This document shows, one piece after another, positions 1 to 8,267 of a stretch of 64,000 bases of DNA. The stretch comes from Bradyrhizobium sp. G127 (GTDB lineage Bacteria > Pseudomonadota > Alphaproteobacteria > Rhizobiales > Xanthobacteraceae): assembly GCF_021502575.1 (NCBI RefSeq), contig NZ_JAKFGN010000001.1, positions 2,046,001-2,110,000 of the forward strand. Reading direction: 5' to 3'. Within the stretch, counting starts at the first letter, position 1, and every line of letters starts with the position of its first letter. The position numbers and the translations under genes were made by a program. The notes under the pieces are model-generated. The model had not been told where the DNA came from. It was given only the letters and a program-made list of their open reading frames with translations, and did not search any database.

Positions 1-716
1 GCAGTGACGGCAGCGACGGCAATGATGGGTTGTCGAATTCATCGGGCGGAGCATTTTTGACGATTCAGAAAGCAATCAACGTTGTCGCGGCGCTCGATCT
101 CAACGGCAAGGCGGTGACGATCCAGGTCGGAGGCGGCACCTATTCCGGCGGTGTGAGCGTCTCAACACCGTTTGTCGGCGGCGTGCCGCTGCTGCAAGGT
201 GATGCCGCCACGCCGGGCAACGTCGTCATCAGCGTCACCGGCAATGCCATCCATGTTTCCAATGGCGCAGAACTCAGCGTGGGCGGGTTCAAGCTGGTGA
301 CGGCCACCGCCGGCAACGGCCTGAACACGACCGGCGCGGGGCGGATCAACGTCGTCGGCAAGATGGAATTCGGCGCCTGCGCCACGGCTCACATGCACAG
401 CAGCTACGCCGGCCAGATCGCGGTGTCCGCAGACTACACGATTTCCGGCGGCGCGCTTTATCATTGGTGGAGCGAAACAGCGGGCGGATCGATCGCCGTG
501 ATCGGCCGGACCGTCACGCTGAGCGGCACGCCGGCGTTCACGGCATTCGCGAACGCAACCATCGTCGCCCAGATCGTGGCTGTCTCGAATACATACTCGG
601 GCTCCGCGACAGGATCGCGATATTCCGCCACGCTGAATGGCGTCATCCTGTCATCCGGCGCGACATTGCCTGGCTCGACGGCGGGCTCCGTGTCGACGGG
701 CGGGCAATACAACTAA
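1..716 (+). CDS. Phage tail-fibre-like beta-helix protein (5' partial)
   Basis: The reading frame is open from base 3 and enters from upstream, so the N-terminus is missing. The first visible residues read SDGSDGNDGLSNSSGGAFLT, a Gly/Asn/Asp-rich stretch followed by 'TIQKAI', typical of the start of right-handed parallel beta-helix (pectate-lyase-like) domains in phage tail fibres and tailspikes. The remaining ~230 residues are rich in Gly, Ala, Thr, Ser and Val with repeated short beta-strand patterns and end GGQYN. Families of this kind bind or cleave surface polysaccharide. The acyltransferase, endolysin and holin genes downstream support a phage origin. Receptor specificity cannot be read. 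A TTG at 30 is an in-frame codon but is unlikely to be the true start. Confidence 0.7.
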   Translation, partial: SDGSDGNDGLSNSSGGAFLTIQKAINVVAALDLNGKAVTIQVGGGTYSGGVSVSTPFVGGVPLLQGDAATPGNVVISVTGNAIHVSNGAELSVGGFKLVTATAGNGLNTTGAGRINVVGKMEFGACATAHMHSSYAGQIAVSADYTISGGALYHWWSETAGGSIAVIGRTVTLSGTPAFTAFANATIVAQIVAVSNTYSGSATGSRYSATLNGVILSSGATLPGSTAGSVSTGGQYN

Positions 717-730
717 TATTATTATCAATA

Positions 731-928
731 ATGGGGATGGTGCCAATCACCAGTGCTGATCGCGCCCGCATGTCCCTCATCGACAGCATGGAAGCCTCGC
801 TGAAGTGCGGCGCGCTCCGAACGTCCCGCCTGTCACCGCGTGAGGAAAAGCACCATCATCGCTCATTTGGCCGATGCGCAACTCGCGGGGGCTATCGACA
901 CGCGACAGTACACCAGCAGGAGAGATAG
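731..928 (+). CDS. Small unrecognised ORF, possible remnant
   Basis: A 65-codon ORF starts with ATG GGG ATG 14 bases after the tail-protein stop and ends in a Gln/Glu/Arg-rich tail. The first ~30 residues (ITSADRARMSLIDSMEAS) look protein-like. After about codon 32 the neighbouring frame reads more sensibly (STIIAHLADAQLAGAIDT), which would fit a frameshifted remnant of a short phage gene. No family is recognised. Apart from this ORF, the 717-984 interval holds nothing I can identify. Confidence 0.22.
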   Translation: MGMVPITSADRARMSLIDSMEASLKCGALRTSRLSPREEKHHHRSFGRCATRGGYRHATVHQQER

Positions 929-984
929 CGCGCTCTGGACCAGCCGGCGATAAATGCCGATAGCCCTGAAACGGTATCTGTGAT

Positions 985-1992
985 TCAGGCTATGGGAGCC
1001 GATCCAGCTGTGGTGCTCGCGCCTGAGTTGCGCTTCCATCTGCGCAACACGGCTGAAATCAGTGTTTTGTAGAAGGCCACTTCTGCAACACCAAATAGCG
1101 TCCCGGCGATCAGGGATGCAGCAAAGGACATAGCAGTTAGGAGTGCGGTTGATAGACCGAAGGTTTTTAGCGCGGCCAACAAGGCAACGATCACGCTAAA
1201 ATGTGTCAGATAGATTCCATAGGACGCGTCCCCAAGGATCATTGCGATTTGCGGCACCTTTACCAAGCGGGCGGATGCCATCATGACCGATGACAGGAAT
1301 ACGGCATAGAGAAGGGCCTGAGAGACAAGCGAGACGGCCAACACAATTTGGCTTGCCGCGAACGCGATGAGGGCAATGATCATATAGCAGGCGGGTTCGA
1401 TCTTTTCGAGCCTATCAAAGTTGATGGCGCACAGCAGCCCAACCGCAAAAAACTGGTTGTAGCGCGAGATCGGAATAAGCCATCCCGGCTGAGCAACGTC
1501 AGAGGTAATTGCATAGCCACTGGCGAGATGGATCAAGAGCAGCCATCCGATGACCGATATGGTTAGTGCTTTATCGGACATCCTGATCGCGAAAACGCAG
1601 GCCGCCAACGCGTAGAAGAAAATCTCATAAATGAGAGTCCAGTACGGAAGGTTGAACGGTGTCAGCTTGTCGGTGGGGAGGAGAAGCGCTGTCCAGATAT
1701 CAAAGCTGAGCGGAGCGATGGTTGCGGCGACTGCACATGCCATCCAGTAGGACGGGTAGATTCTGAGAAATCGACGCGTAATAAATTCGGTGGTGGACAT
1801 TTTTCTGTTCGTGCCGATCACGAACCCGCTGATGCAGAAAAACATCAATACGCCGATGTATCCGAAATCAAATTTTAGGATCGATTTGTAATCCGATACG
1901 GCCGCGATCGAAGACATTACGATCGAGTGTTGAACCAGAACACAAATCGCCGCGATGCCGCGGAGTGCCTGAATCCCCGGATAGAATTGCAT
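985..1992 (-). CDS. Acyltransferase 3 family protein (OafA/NodX type)
   Basis: A 335-residue multi-pass membrane protein. It opens FYPGIQALRGIAAICVLVQH, the acyltransferase-3 signature (Leu-Arg-Gly followed by a membrane His), followed by a membrane segment with FFCISGFVI and the RRFLRIYPSYW motif. About ten hydrophobic segments follow. Such enzymes O-acylate surface polysaccharides, peptidoglycan or Nod factors at the inner membrane. The gene is opposite in strand to the flanking phage-like genes and visibly poorer in GC, which points to horizontal transfer. Its place between a tail-fibre gene and a lysis cassette resembles serotype-converting acetylases carried by prophages. The acyl donor and substrate are unknown. 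The start is ATG at 1992. Confidence 0.85.
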   Translation of the reverse strand: MQFYPGIQALRGIAAICVLVQHSIVMSSIAAVSDYKSILKFDFGYIGVLMFFCISGFVIGTNRKMSTTEFITRRFLRIYPSYWMACAVAATIAPLSFDIWTALLLPTDKLTPFNLPYWTLIYEIFFYALAACVFAIRMSDKALTISVIGWLLLIHLASGYAITSDVAQPGWLIPISRYNQFFAVGLLCAINFDRLEKIEPACYMIIALIAFAASQIVLAVSLVSQALLYAVFLSSVMMASARLVKVPQIAMILGDASYGIYLTHFSVIVALLAALKTFGLSTALLTAMSFAASLIAGTLFGVAEVAFYKTLISAVLRRWKRNSGASTTAGSAPIA

Positions 1993-2168
1993 TCAAACAC
2001 CCAACATCCGGCTACGACGCTGCAAAATAAGGTTGCAAAAACTGCCACAGCTTACCTATGCGGGCATGCGTTCGCAAGGCGAGCGGGCCCGGGCTGCGCC
2101 TGAATACACTGAGAACCTTGCGCAACCCATCCCGCCCTCGCGGGCCGCTTTCCTATGGAGAATCTGAA

Positions 2169-2300
2169 ATGACGCTCGGTTCATTGCGTGATCGCCTTGC
2201 CGTGCCTTTGGAATGGATCACGGCGCGCGTCGGTGCGCATCCGAAGACCGCGCTGATCGTCTGGATCGTGTCGCTCGCCGTCGCCGCGTGGGTATTCTGA
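2169..2300 (+). CDS. Small single-span membrane protein (phage lysis module)
   Basis: A 43-residue ORF with ATG at 2169, preceded by a weak GGAG (2156-2159). It has a short amphipathic N-terminus (LRDRLAVPLEWITARV) and one hydrophobic helix (TALIVWIVSLAVAAWVF) running to the C-terminus. It stops one base before the endolysin start codon, so the two are probably co-translated. Position and topology fit a pinholin, antiholin or spanin-like accessory, but no family is recognised. An in-frame upstream start at 2058 would give 80 residues; the shorter form is preferred because its start is closer to a Shine-Dalgarno-like sequence. Confidence 0.5.
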   Translation: MTLGSLRDRLAVPLEWITARVGAHPKTALIVWIVSLAVAAWVF

Positions 2301-2301
2301 G

Positions 2302-3102
2302 ATGGCGGCGGCGTCTTATGAGGCTGCGCTGGCGCGCCTGTTGAAGGATGAGGGCGGCTATGGCGATCATCCGTCCGATCCCGGCGGGCCGACCAATTTC
2401 GGCATCACGCTGGCCGATGCGCGACGGTACTGGAAAGCGGGGGCCACCGCCGCCGACATGCGCGCCATGCCGCAAAGTGTGGCGCGCAACATCTATCGTG
2501 CGCACTATTGGGACGCGCTGCGCTGTGACGAGCTTCCCGCCGGGGTCGATTACGCGGTGTTCGATTACGGTGTGAATTCCGGCGTGGGCCGCGCCGGCAA
2601 GGTGCTGCGGCGGATGCTCAAGCTGTCCGACCGCACCAGCGCGGTGAGCGATGACGTGATCGCAGCATTGGCGAAAGCAGTACCAGGCGATCTGGTGATC
2701 GCGATCTGCGCCGAGCGTCTCGCGTTCCTGCAATCGCTGAAGACGTTCTCCGTGTTCGGGCGTGGCTGGACCGCGCGCGTGAATGGTGTGCGTGCCGCAG
2801 CTCTTGCGATGGCGCACAGTCGCGCGTCTGCGCCGGCCGCAAGCACATCTGCGGAAACTTCATCAGGCAAGGCCGTGGTGCCTGCGACAAGTCCGGCTGG
2901 TCCTGCGTCCGCCGGCGCGGTGATCGCGGCGGGGACGGCAAGCGCCGTTGCAACGTCGCGCATTGAGATCGCCGCGATTGTTGTCGCAGCCGCGGCGATT
3001 GCGGCGCTCGTGATCTTTTTCATCTGGCGCTGGCGCAGCCGCGCGCATCAGGAGGCGGCGGTGATACCGTCCGCAGAAAGGACATCCAATGGACTGGGGT
3101 GA
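2302..3102 (+). CDS. Phage-type endolysin, GH108 family, with C-terminal membrane anchor
   Basis: A 266-residue protein. Residues 1-170 match the glycoside hydrolase 108 / zliS lysozyme family: LKDEGGYGDHPSDPGGPTNF carries the catalytic Glu in EGGY and the conserved DPGGPT(N/K)xGIT, and YAVFDYGVNSGVGRA is the second conserved block. The enzyme cleaves peptidoglycan glycan strands. Residues ~170-220 are an Ala/Ser/Thr/Pro-rich linker, followed by one membrane helix at ~222-243 (IAAIVVAAAAIAALVIFF) and a short basic tail. The anchor suggests a membrane-tethered or signal-arrest-like endolysin. The gene follows the small membrane ORF directly and overlaps the holin gene by 14 bases, giving a compact lysis cassette. 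Confidence 0.88.
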   Translation: MAAASYEAALARLLKDEGGYGDHPSDPGGPTNFGITLADARRYWKAGATAADMRAMPQSVARNIYRAHYWDALRCDELPAGVDYAVFDYGVNSGVGRAGKVLRRMLKLSDRTSAVSDDVIAALAKAVPGDLVIAICAERLAFLQSLKTFSVFGRGWTARVNGVRAAALAMAHSRASAPAASTSAETSSGKAVVPATSPAGPASAGAVIAAGTASAVATSRIEIAAIVVAAAAIAALVIFFIWRWRSRAHQEAAVIPSAERTSNGLG

Positions 3103-3703
3103 CATTGCAAAGCAGGTGATCGGCCTCGGCGCGCCCATTCTCGGAACCGCGCTTGGTGGTCCGCTCGGCGGCGCCGCGGGAAAGATTCTCGCGGAAGTGA
3201 TCGGCGCGACGGACACGACGCCGGAAGCGGTGGGCAAGGCGCTCGCGACATCAAGCGCGGACCAGATCGCGCAAGCCGAGAACGCATGGGCGGAAGCCCT
3301 GCGCGCGGAAGCCGAGGCCGCGGGCCGTTCCGTCGCGGAGACGCAGGCGACCATCCGCGCGGAACTCGCCAGCGAGGACGCACTGCAACGCTGGTGGCGT
3401 CCGCTGTACGCGTTCGAATTAACCTTTGAATGCGCCGCGCTGTGGATTGTTCTGGTTCACGAATTCTGGACCGGCGACATGGGGGCGATTAACGCCCTGA
3501 TCGGCGCGACGGGTCTGCTGGTCGCCTATTGGGGTTTCCGTTTCGGCGTGCTGGGCGTTTATGTCAGCGGGCGGACCCGCGAAAAGGTCTGCATCGCCAC
3601 CGGCCAGGATTCGCCCGGCGTCCTTGGCGGCGTTCTTGGCCACCTTGTCACATCGGTCGCCGGGAAGGCCGCGGGCAAGGCGGCGAGTGTGACGAAAAAG
3701 TAA
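3089..3703 (+). CDS. Holin of the 3-TM (gene-transfer release) family
   Basis: A 204-residue protein starting with ATG at 3089, inside the end of the endolysin gene. The N-terminal Gly/Ala-rich segment (LGAPILGTALGGPLGGAAG) is followed by an Ala/Glu-rich helical region. The typical 'EDALQRWWRPLYAFELTFE' patch comes next, then two strong membrane helices (about 112-130 and 138-160). This arrangement is that of the Holin_3TM family described for gene transfer agents and alphaproteobacterial prophages, which permeabilises the inner membrane so the endolysin reaches peptidoglycan. It is the last phage-like gene; typical chromosomal genes begin 99 bases later. Confidence 0.8.
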   Translation: MDWGDIAKQVIGLGAPILGTALGGPLGGAAGKILAEVIGATDTTPEAVGKALATSSADQIAQAENAWAEALRAEAEAAGRSVAETQATIRAELASEDALQRWWRPLYAFELTFECAALWIVLVHEFWTGDMGAINALIGATGLLVAYWGFRFGVLGVYVSGRTREKVCIATGQDSPGVLGGVLGHLVTSVAGKAAGKAASVTKK

Positions 3704-3801
3704 TCTTGGAAGCTCTCCGGGGTGCAATTTCGTTCATCAAGCATTCAGCGCCGCGCCGTTCATGTTAGCGTCAGTTTAGAGGCAAACGTGCGGAGACTGT
3801 C

Positions 3802-4503
3802 TTGCGCCTTCTTGTTGTTGAAGATGATCCGGATCTCAACCGCCAGCTTACGACGGCTTTGTCGGATGCAGGCTATGTGGTGGACCGCGCGTTCGATGGC
3901 GAGGAGGGGCACTTCCTCGGCGACAGCGAGCCCTACGACGCCGTGGTGCTCGACATCGGCCTGCCCAAGATGGACGGCATCTCGGTTTTGGAAGCATGGC
4001 GCCGCAACAAGCGCACCATGCCGGTGCTGATCCTCACCGCGCGCGACCGCTGGAGCGACAAGGTGCAGGGCTTCGATGCCGGCGCCGACGACTATGTCGC
4101 CAAGCCGTTTCATCTCGAGGAAGTGCTGGCGCGGATTCGTGCGCTGCTGCGGCGAAGCGCGGGCCATGCGCAGTCCGAACTGACCTGCGGGCCGGTGATG
4201 CTCGATACCCGCACCAACCGCGTCAGCGTCAACGGCAATCCGATCAAGATGACCTCGCATGAGTACCGGCTGCTGGCCTATCTCATGCACCATTCCGGCC
4301 GCGTGGTGTCGCGCACCGAACTGGTCGAGCATCTGTACGATCAGGACTTCGACCGCGACTCCAACACGATCGAAGTCTTTGTCGGCCGCATCCGCAAGAA
4401 GCTCGACGTCGACATCATTCAGACCGTGCGGGGCCTCGGCTATCTGCTGACGCCGCCGCCCGTGACTGTTGCGCCGCCGCCACCCGCAACCGATGCGCGC
4501 TAA
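3802..4503 (+). CDS. OmpR/PhoP-family response regulator
   Basis: A 233-residue two-component regulator. The receiver domain (residues 1-115) has the acidic pair in VVEDD, phospho-acceptor Asp51 in VVLDIGLPKMDG and Lys101 in VAKPF. A winged-helix DNA-binding domain follows (TNRVSVNGNPIKMTSHEYRL ... IRKKLDVD ... VRGLGYLL). It starts with TTG at 3802; no ATG lies close by in frame before VVEDD. The sensor kinase gene overlaps its last codons by 11 bases, so the two proteins form a cognate pair. Sequence style resembles PhoP/FeuP regulators of the PhoQ-like group, but the stimulus and targets are not evident. A Pro-rich C-terminal tail (PPPVTVAPPPPATDAR) is unusual. Confidence 0.92.
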   Translation: MRLLVVEDDPDLNRQLTTALSDAGYVVDRAFDGEEGHFLGDSEPYDAVVLDIGLPKMDGISVLEAWRRNKRTMPVLILTARDRWSDKVQGFDAGADDYVAKPFHLEEVLARIRALLRRSAGHAQSELTCGPVMLDTRTNRVSVNGNPIKMTSHEYRLLAYLMHHSGRVVSRTELVEHLYDQDFDRDSNTIEVFVGRIRKKLDVDIIQTVRGLGYLLTPPPVTVAPPPPATDAR

Positions 4504-5908
4504 ATCTCTCGCGACACGACTGTTTCTGTCTGCGACGGCCTGGGTGGTGGTGATCCTGCTCATCACCGGCATTATCCTGTCTTCGGTGTACAAGCGCTCG
4601 GTGGAGCGCGCCTTCGACCGCCGGCTGAATTTCTATCTGCGCACCCTGATCGCCGAAGCGGCGCAGCCGGACGATCCCGCGGACAAGAACGACAAAACCG
4701 ACAAGGGCGACAAGTCCGCGGACCGCTCGGTGCAGTCGCTGGGCGAGCCGCTGTTCGAATTGCCGCTATCCGGCTGGTACTGGCGCATGGCTCGGGTCGA
4801 CGGCGACAAGCCGGAGGTGCGGGCCTCGCGCTCGCTGTGGGACGCCACGCTGCCGAAGCTCGAGGATATGGGGATCGAGCTGGATCAGTCCGGCGTGCGG
4901 CTCGCCTATGTGAAGGGCCCCGAGGACCAGCACCTGCGCATGGTGGAGCGGCCGGTCGATCTCGGCACCGAGGGAAAATATCTCGCCTCCGTCGCCGGGG
5001 ACGCCACCGAGATCGACGACGAGACCTGGGCGTTCAACACCTATCTCGCCGCCACCTTCGCAGCGCTGACCGTCGGCCTTCTGCTCACCACGATTTTTCA
5101 GGTGCGGTTCGGCCTTGCGCCGCTCAAGCGCATTTCCAGTTCGCTGGCGGCGATCCGCTCCGGCGATGCCGAGCGGCTGGAAGGGGAGTTTCCCGAGGAA
5201 ATCGCGCCGCTGGCGCGCGAGACCAACGCGCTGCTCGATGCCAATCGCGCCATTGTCGAGCGCTCGCGCACCCATGTCGGCAATCTCGCCCACGCCATCA
5301 AGACGCCGCTGTCTGTCATCGTCAACGAGGCGGGGACCCACGGCCTCGATCCGTTCGCGATGAAGATCCTCGAACAGGCCGACATCATGCGCGATCAGGT
5401 CGCGCATCATCTGGAGCGGGCGCGCATCGCCGCGCGGGCGCAGACCATCGGCACCGTGACCGAGGTCGCGCCGGTGATCGGGGCGCTGGCCCGGACCATG
5501 GAGAAGATTCACCGCGACCGCGATATTCTGATCGACGTAGACGCGGCGGCCGGCGCAAAGTTTCGGGGCGAGCGGCAGGACCTCGAGGAGATGACCGGCA
5601 ACCTGGTGGACAACGCCTGCAAGTGGGCCGAACAGCAGGTGCGTATCGAGGTTCTGCTGGAACTGACGCCCGGCGGTCCGCTCAACCCGACGCTGCGAAT
5701 CATCGTGGACGACGACGGGCCAGGGCTGTCACCGGAGCAGCGGGTTCAGGTGGCGGGCAGGGGGCAGCGGCTGGACGAGACCAAGCCCGGTTCGGGCCTT
5801 GGCCTGTCCATTGTGACCGACCTCGCGGCCCTCTACGGCGGCAGCCTCAAGCTCGGTGCCGCACCGATCGGCGGCCTGCGGGCGGAACTGGTGCTGCCGG
5901 GGGTGTAA
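4493..5908 (+). CDS. PhoQ-like sensor histidine kinase
   Basis: A 471-residue inner-membrane kinase. TM1 (~14-37) leads to a periplasmic sensor domain of ~150 residues with a charged Asp/Lys stretch (DPADKNDKTDKGDKSAD), then TM2 (~182-203), a HAMP-like segment, and a DHp domain with His267 in NLAHAIKTPLS. The ATPase domain carries NLVDNACKWA (N box), DDDGPGLSPEQR (G1) and GSGLGLSIV (G2). The ATG at 4493 overlaps the regulator gene, implying coupled translation. The HAIKTPL H-box and the absence of PAS domains agree with the PhoQ/FeuQ class, which senses envelope conditions or divalent cations. An in-frame TTG at 4469 is less likely. Confidence 0.9.
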   Translation: MRAKSLATRLFLSATAWVVVILLITGIILSSVYKRSVERAFDRRLNFYLRTLIAEAAQPDDPADKNDKTDKGDKSADRSVQSLGEPLFELPLSGWYWRMARVDGDKPEVRASRSLWDATLPKLEDMGIELDQSGVRLAYVKGPEDQHLRMVERPVDLGTEGKYLASVAGDATEIDDETWAFNTYLAATFAALTVGLLLTTIFQVRFGLAPLKRISSSLAAIRSGDAERLEGEFPEEIAPLARETNALLDANRAIVERSRTHVGNLAHAIKTPLSVIVNEAGTHGLDPFAMKILEQADIMRDQVAHHLERARIAARAQTIGTVTEVAPVIGALARTMEKIHRDRDILIDVDAAAGAKFRGERQDLEEMTGNLVDNACKWAEQQVRIEVLLELTPGGPLNPTLRIIVDDDGPGLSPEQRVQVAGRGQRLDETKPGSGLGLSIVTDLAALYGGSLKLGAAPIGGLRAELVLPGV

Positions 5909-6071
5909 GAGTCGCTTCAAATCAACGTGTTAGAGGTGACGCCGATCTTAATTCCGTATGGACGCGGCTAACTATGGTTTAATGCGTTGTCCCGCATGCT
6001 CGCGGGCATACTTGTCTGGACTCGACAGGACTGCTTTGATGACCGCCATTCCTTCCGGGGGCGCAGTAAAA

Positions 6072-6314
6072 ATGGGACATCTCATCGTCGTTCGAGCGAC
6101 CTGGGATAACGAAGCGGACGTGTGGACGGCGGAAAGCACCGATCTGCCCGGTCTCGTGACCGAAGCCTCCAGTCTCGATGAACTGGACGCGAAACTGCCG
6201 GGTCTCATTCGCGATTTGATGGACGTGGACGAAGCCGATGATGGGTTCGACGTCCCGGTCGAAGTGATTGCCACCTTCTCTCGACGGGTCAGGGTCGGCG
6301 CCAAGGCTGCATGA
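6072..6314 (+). CDS. HicB-like antitoxin (DUF1902 family)
   Basis: An 80-residue protein opening GHLIVVRATWDNEADVWTAE, followed by STDLPGLVTEASSLDELDAK. This is the HicB/DUF1902 pattern, a degenerate RNase-H-like fold in which a beta strand with a Trp leads into 'D(L/I)PGL', then a helix of the type 'SLDEL...LPGLIRDLMD'. It ends shortly after this fold, so no separate DNA-binding domain is visible. The stop overlaps the toxin start (ATGA). It should bind and neutralise the HicA-like product. An alternative ATG at 6039 would add 11 residues. Between the kinase stop at 5908 and this gene I see no other coding signal. Confidence 0.82.
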   Translation: MGHLIVVRATWDNEADVWTAESTDLPGLVTEASSLDELDAKLPGLIRDLMDVDEADDGFDVPVEVIATFSRRVRVGAKAA

Positions 6315-6505
6315 AAAGCCTTACGCCAGAGCTGAAGAAGCTTCTGCTGCAGGCGAATTGCTTTTTTATCCGTCAGGGGCGGGGTGATCACGAAATCTGG
6401 GAAAGCCCGATTTCCGGCATCCGCTTCACCGTCGATAACAACATCAAATCGCGGCATACCGCCAACGTGGTCCTCAAGCAGGCCGGCCTCCCCAAACACT
6501 TCTGA
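6311..6505 (+). CDS. HicA-like mRNA interferase toxin
   Basis: A 64-residue protein of the HicA/YcfA double-stranded-RNA-binding fold. The pattern is 'LKKLLLQANCFFIRQGRGDH', with putative catalytic His27 in GRGDHEIW, then 'RFTVDNNIKSRHTANVVLKQ' and a C-terminal AGLPKHF. Family members cleave mRNA independently of translation when freed from the antitoxin. The canonical hicAB order is toxin first; here the antitoxin gene precedes and overlaps it by four bases. It lies in an otherwise chromosomal context just downstream of the phage-like segment. Confidence 0.85.
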   Translation: MKSLTPELKKLLLQANCFFIRQGRGDHEIWESPISGIRFTVDNNIKSRHTANVVLKQAGLPKHF

Positions 6506-6659
6506 TGCCTGCGTTGCCGGGCATCGGCGGAGCTGTTGCCGACTGTAAACGGCGCGAAATCCTCCCCCAATCACGTCCTCAACCCCAAATTAACGACGCT
6601 CCGGCTAAGAAACCCGGTGGGGTGCCTTGTCGGGCGGCCAGGGGTAAGCGTTTGGGCGC

Positions 6660-8072
6660 ATGAGCCAATCGTCGATCGAGCGGTTGAAGGACTATCTCGG
6701 GCAATTGCCGCCGAAGGCGCAGGCCCTGCTGATGCGCGAGTTCGAGCGCTCCATCGAGCGCGGCGAGGACGTCGCCGTTGCCAATTTCGTGCTCGAACAG
6801 TTGCGCAGCATCGTCCGCGCGCCCAGCGAGGACATGACGCCCCGAACCGAAGATCCGATGCGGCGGGTGTTTCGCCCCCTTGAGCCGTTTCTCGTCGAAA
6901 ACGTCCCCCATATCCGGCCCGGCCAGATCCGGCGCGCGTCGCTCGGTCCGGTCTGGCTCTGGCTCGGACGCGAAGGCTGTCCCGAAGCCGTCCGCACCTT
7001 CGAGGCCGCAGTGGCGGGCGGTGCGGCGGACAATGCTGCCGCACGCGCCCTTCAACTCGCGGCTGCCGAGGCGATTGCCAGCGTCACCGGCAACCTGACG
7101 GGCGGCGAGCGCCAGCGCACCCTTGGCCGTCTCGGCGCGACCAGCGTGGTGGAGGACATCGCCTCGATCGGCGCCGTCCTGAGCGCCTGCGACTCGCTGG
7201 AAAAACTCAATCACAAACTGCCCGGCCAGATGCGGGCGTTCGGCGAATCCCAGATCCGGTCGGTGATGGCAGCGCTCAATCTGCCTTCGCTGCAAACACC
7301 GCAGGTGCTGCCGTTCGCCGTCGCGCTGGTGATGAACCGGCTCGCCGCGCCGTGGCAGATCGTCCGCCTCGGCATCATGATGGCCGCGTCCGATGACGAG
7401 ATCCGCGTCGCGGGCACGCCGTTCGGCATCACCGTGACCATGGCGATCCACGATCTGTCGCGCCTGGCCGCCGAACTGCGCAGCGACATCAAGCGCGGCC
7501 ACTTCAACGACACCTCCAACAATCTCAAGACGCTCCATGACGGCGTTCGCGGCCTGCGCACCGAACTCGACATCCGTTCGGAGTCGGCGTGGGGCAAGCA
7601 ACTGGCCTCGATCCGTTCCGAGATTTCCAATTCGCTGCAATCCGAGATCGACAGCGTGCCGGGCCGCGTGCGCCGGCTGCTGCGGCAGGGGCCGGACAAG
7701 GACGTGACCTCGGCGAACCGGATCGATCCGGTGGATATCGAGGAAACCGCCGCGCTGATCGACTTCGTCGCGGTGTGTCGCACCTATGCCAGTGAACTGG
7801 CGATCAACGAGGTGTCGCTGCGCGCCTATACCGAATTGCAGCACTACGTCGAGAAGGCCACAGAGACGCTCGTGGAATCGCTCCGTACCCACGATCAGCG
7901 GGTGCGGGCCTACCGCCTGATGCAGATGCAGGCCGCGATCCGCTTCTGCGACGTGCTGTTCGGCCCGGACTACGCTTCACTGATGAGCAAGGCCGCCGAG
8001 ATGGCCCGGCCGGTCGAACGCAAGGCCGCCGAGGACGCGAAGTCCGAGCGCAAGCCCTCCAAGGCAGGTTGA
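6660..8072 (+). CDS. Conserved protein of unknown function, 470 aa
   Basis: No family is recognised. The ATG at 6660 opens a protein whose first 60 residues (SSIERLKDYLGQLPPKAQAL) are helical and charged. A middle region contains an Ala-rich helix (AAVAGGAADNAAARALQLAA), and the rest is predicted to be almost wholly alpha-helical with heptad-like spacing (SIRSEISNSLQSEIDSVPGR). No signal peptide or membrane segment is seen, so it is probably cytoplasmic. The C-terminus is a Lys/Glu-rich tail (ERKAAEDAKSERKPSKAG). Codon use matches the surrounding core genes, so this looks like a resident gene. It stands alone, with 154 bases upstream and 195 downstream. Confidence 0.8.
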   Translation: MSQSSIERLKDYLGQLPPKAQALLMREFERSIERGEDVAVANFVLEQLRSIVRAPSEDMTPRTEDPMRRVFRPLEPFLVENVPHIRPGQIRRASLGPVWLWLGREGCPEAVRTFEAAVAGGAADNAAARALQLAAAEAIASVTGNLTGGERQRTLGRLGATSVVEDIASIGAVLSACDSLEKLNHKLPGQMRAFGESQIRSVMAALNLPSLQTPQVLPFAVALVMNRLAAPWQIVRLGIMMAASDDEIRVAGTPFGITVTMAIHDLSRLAAELRSDIKRGHFNDTSNNLKTLHDGVRGLRTELDIRSESAWGKQLASIRSEISNSLQSEIDSVPGRVRRLLRQGPDKDVTSANRIDPVDIEETAALIDFVAVCRTYASELAINEVSLRAYTELQHYVEKATETLVESLRTHDQRVRAYRLMQMQAAIRFCDVLFGPDYASLMSKAAEMARPVERKAAEDAKSERKPSKAG

Positions 8073-8267
8073 TCCAGCGCAACGTCGTTCCGCGCTTCGC
8101 GCTTTATTCCCTTGCTAGCTTCCTCCCGCTGAAAAGCCTGCAATGCACCCCGGAATCCCCTTGAATTCGTGCCGGAAATGTCAATTGCACGGGTCCATCA
8201 GCCGTGGTGTAACCCGGCCCGGAATGGCCGCTTTTGGCGGTTCTAGTGTTACCGGGAACCATCTGGA

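Noticed and set aside
464-928. Long ORF overlapping the tail-protein gene in another frame
   Set aside because: Its first 80 codons are an Arg/His-rich frame shadow of the tail gene; only the part after 731 could be independent.
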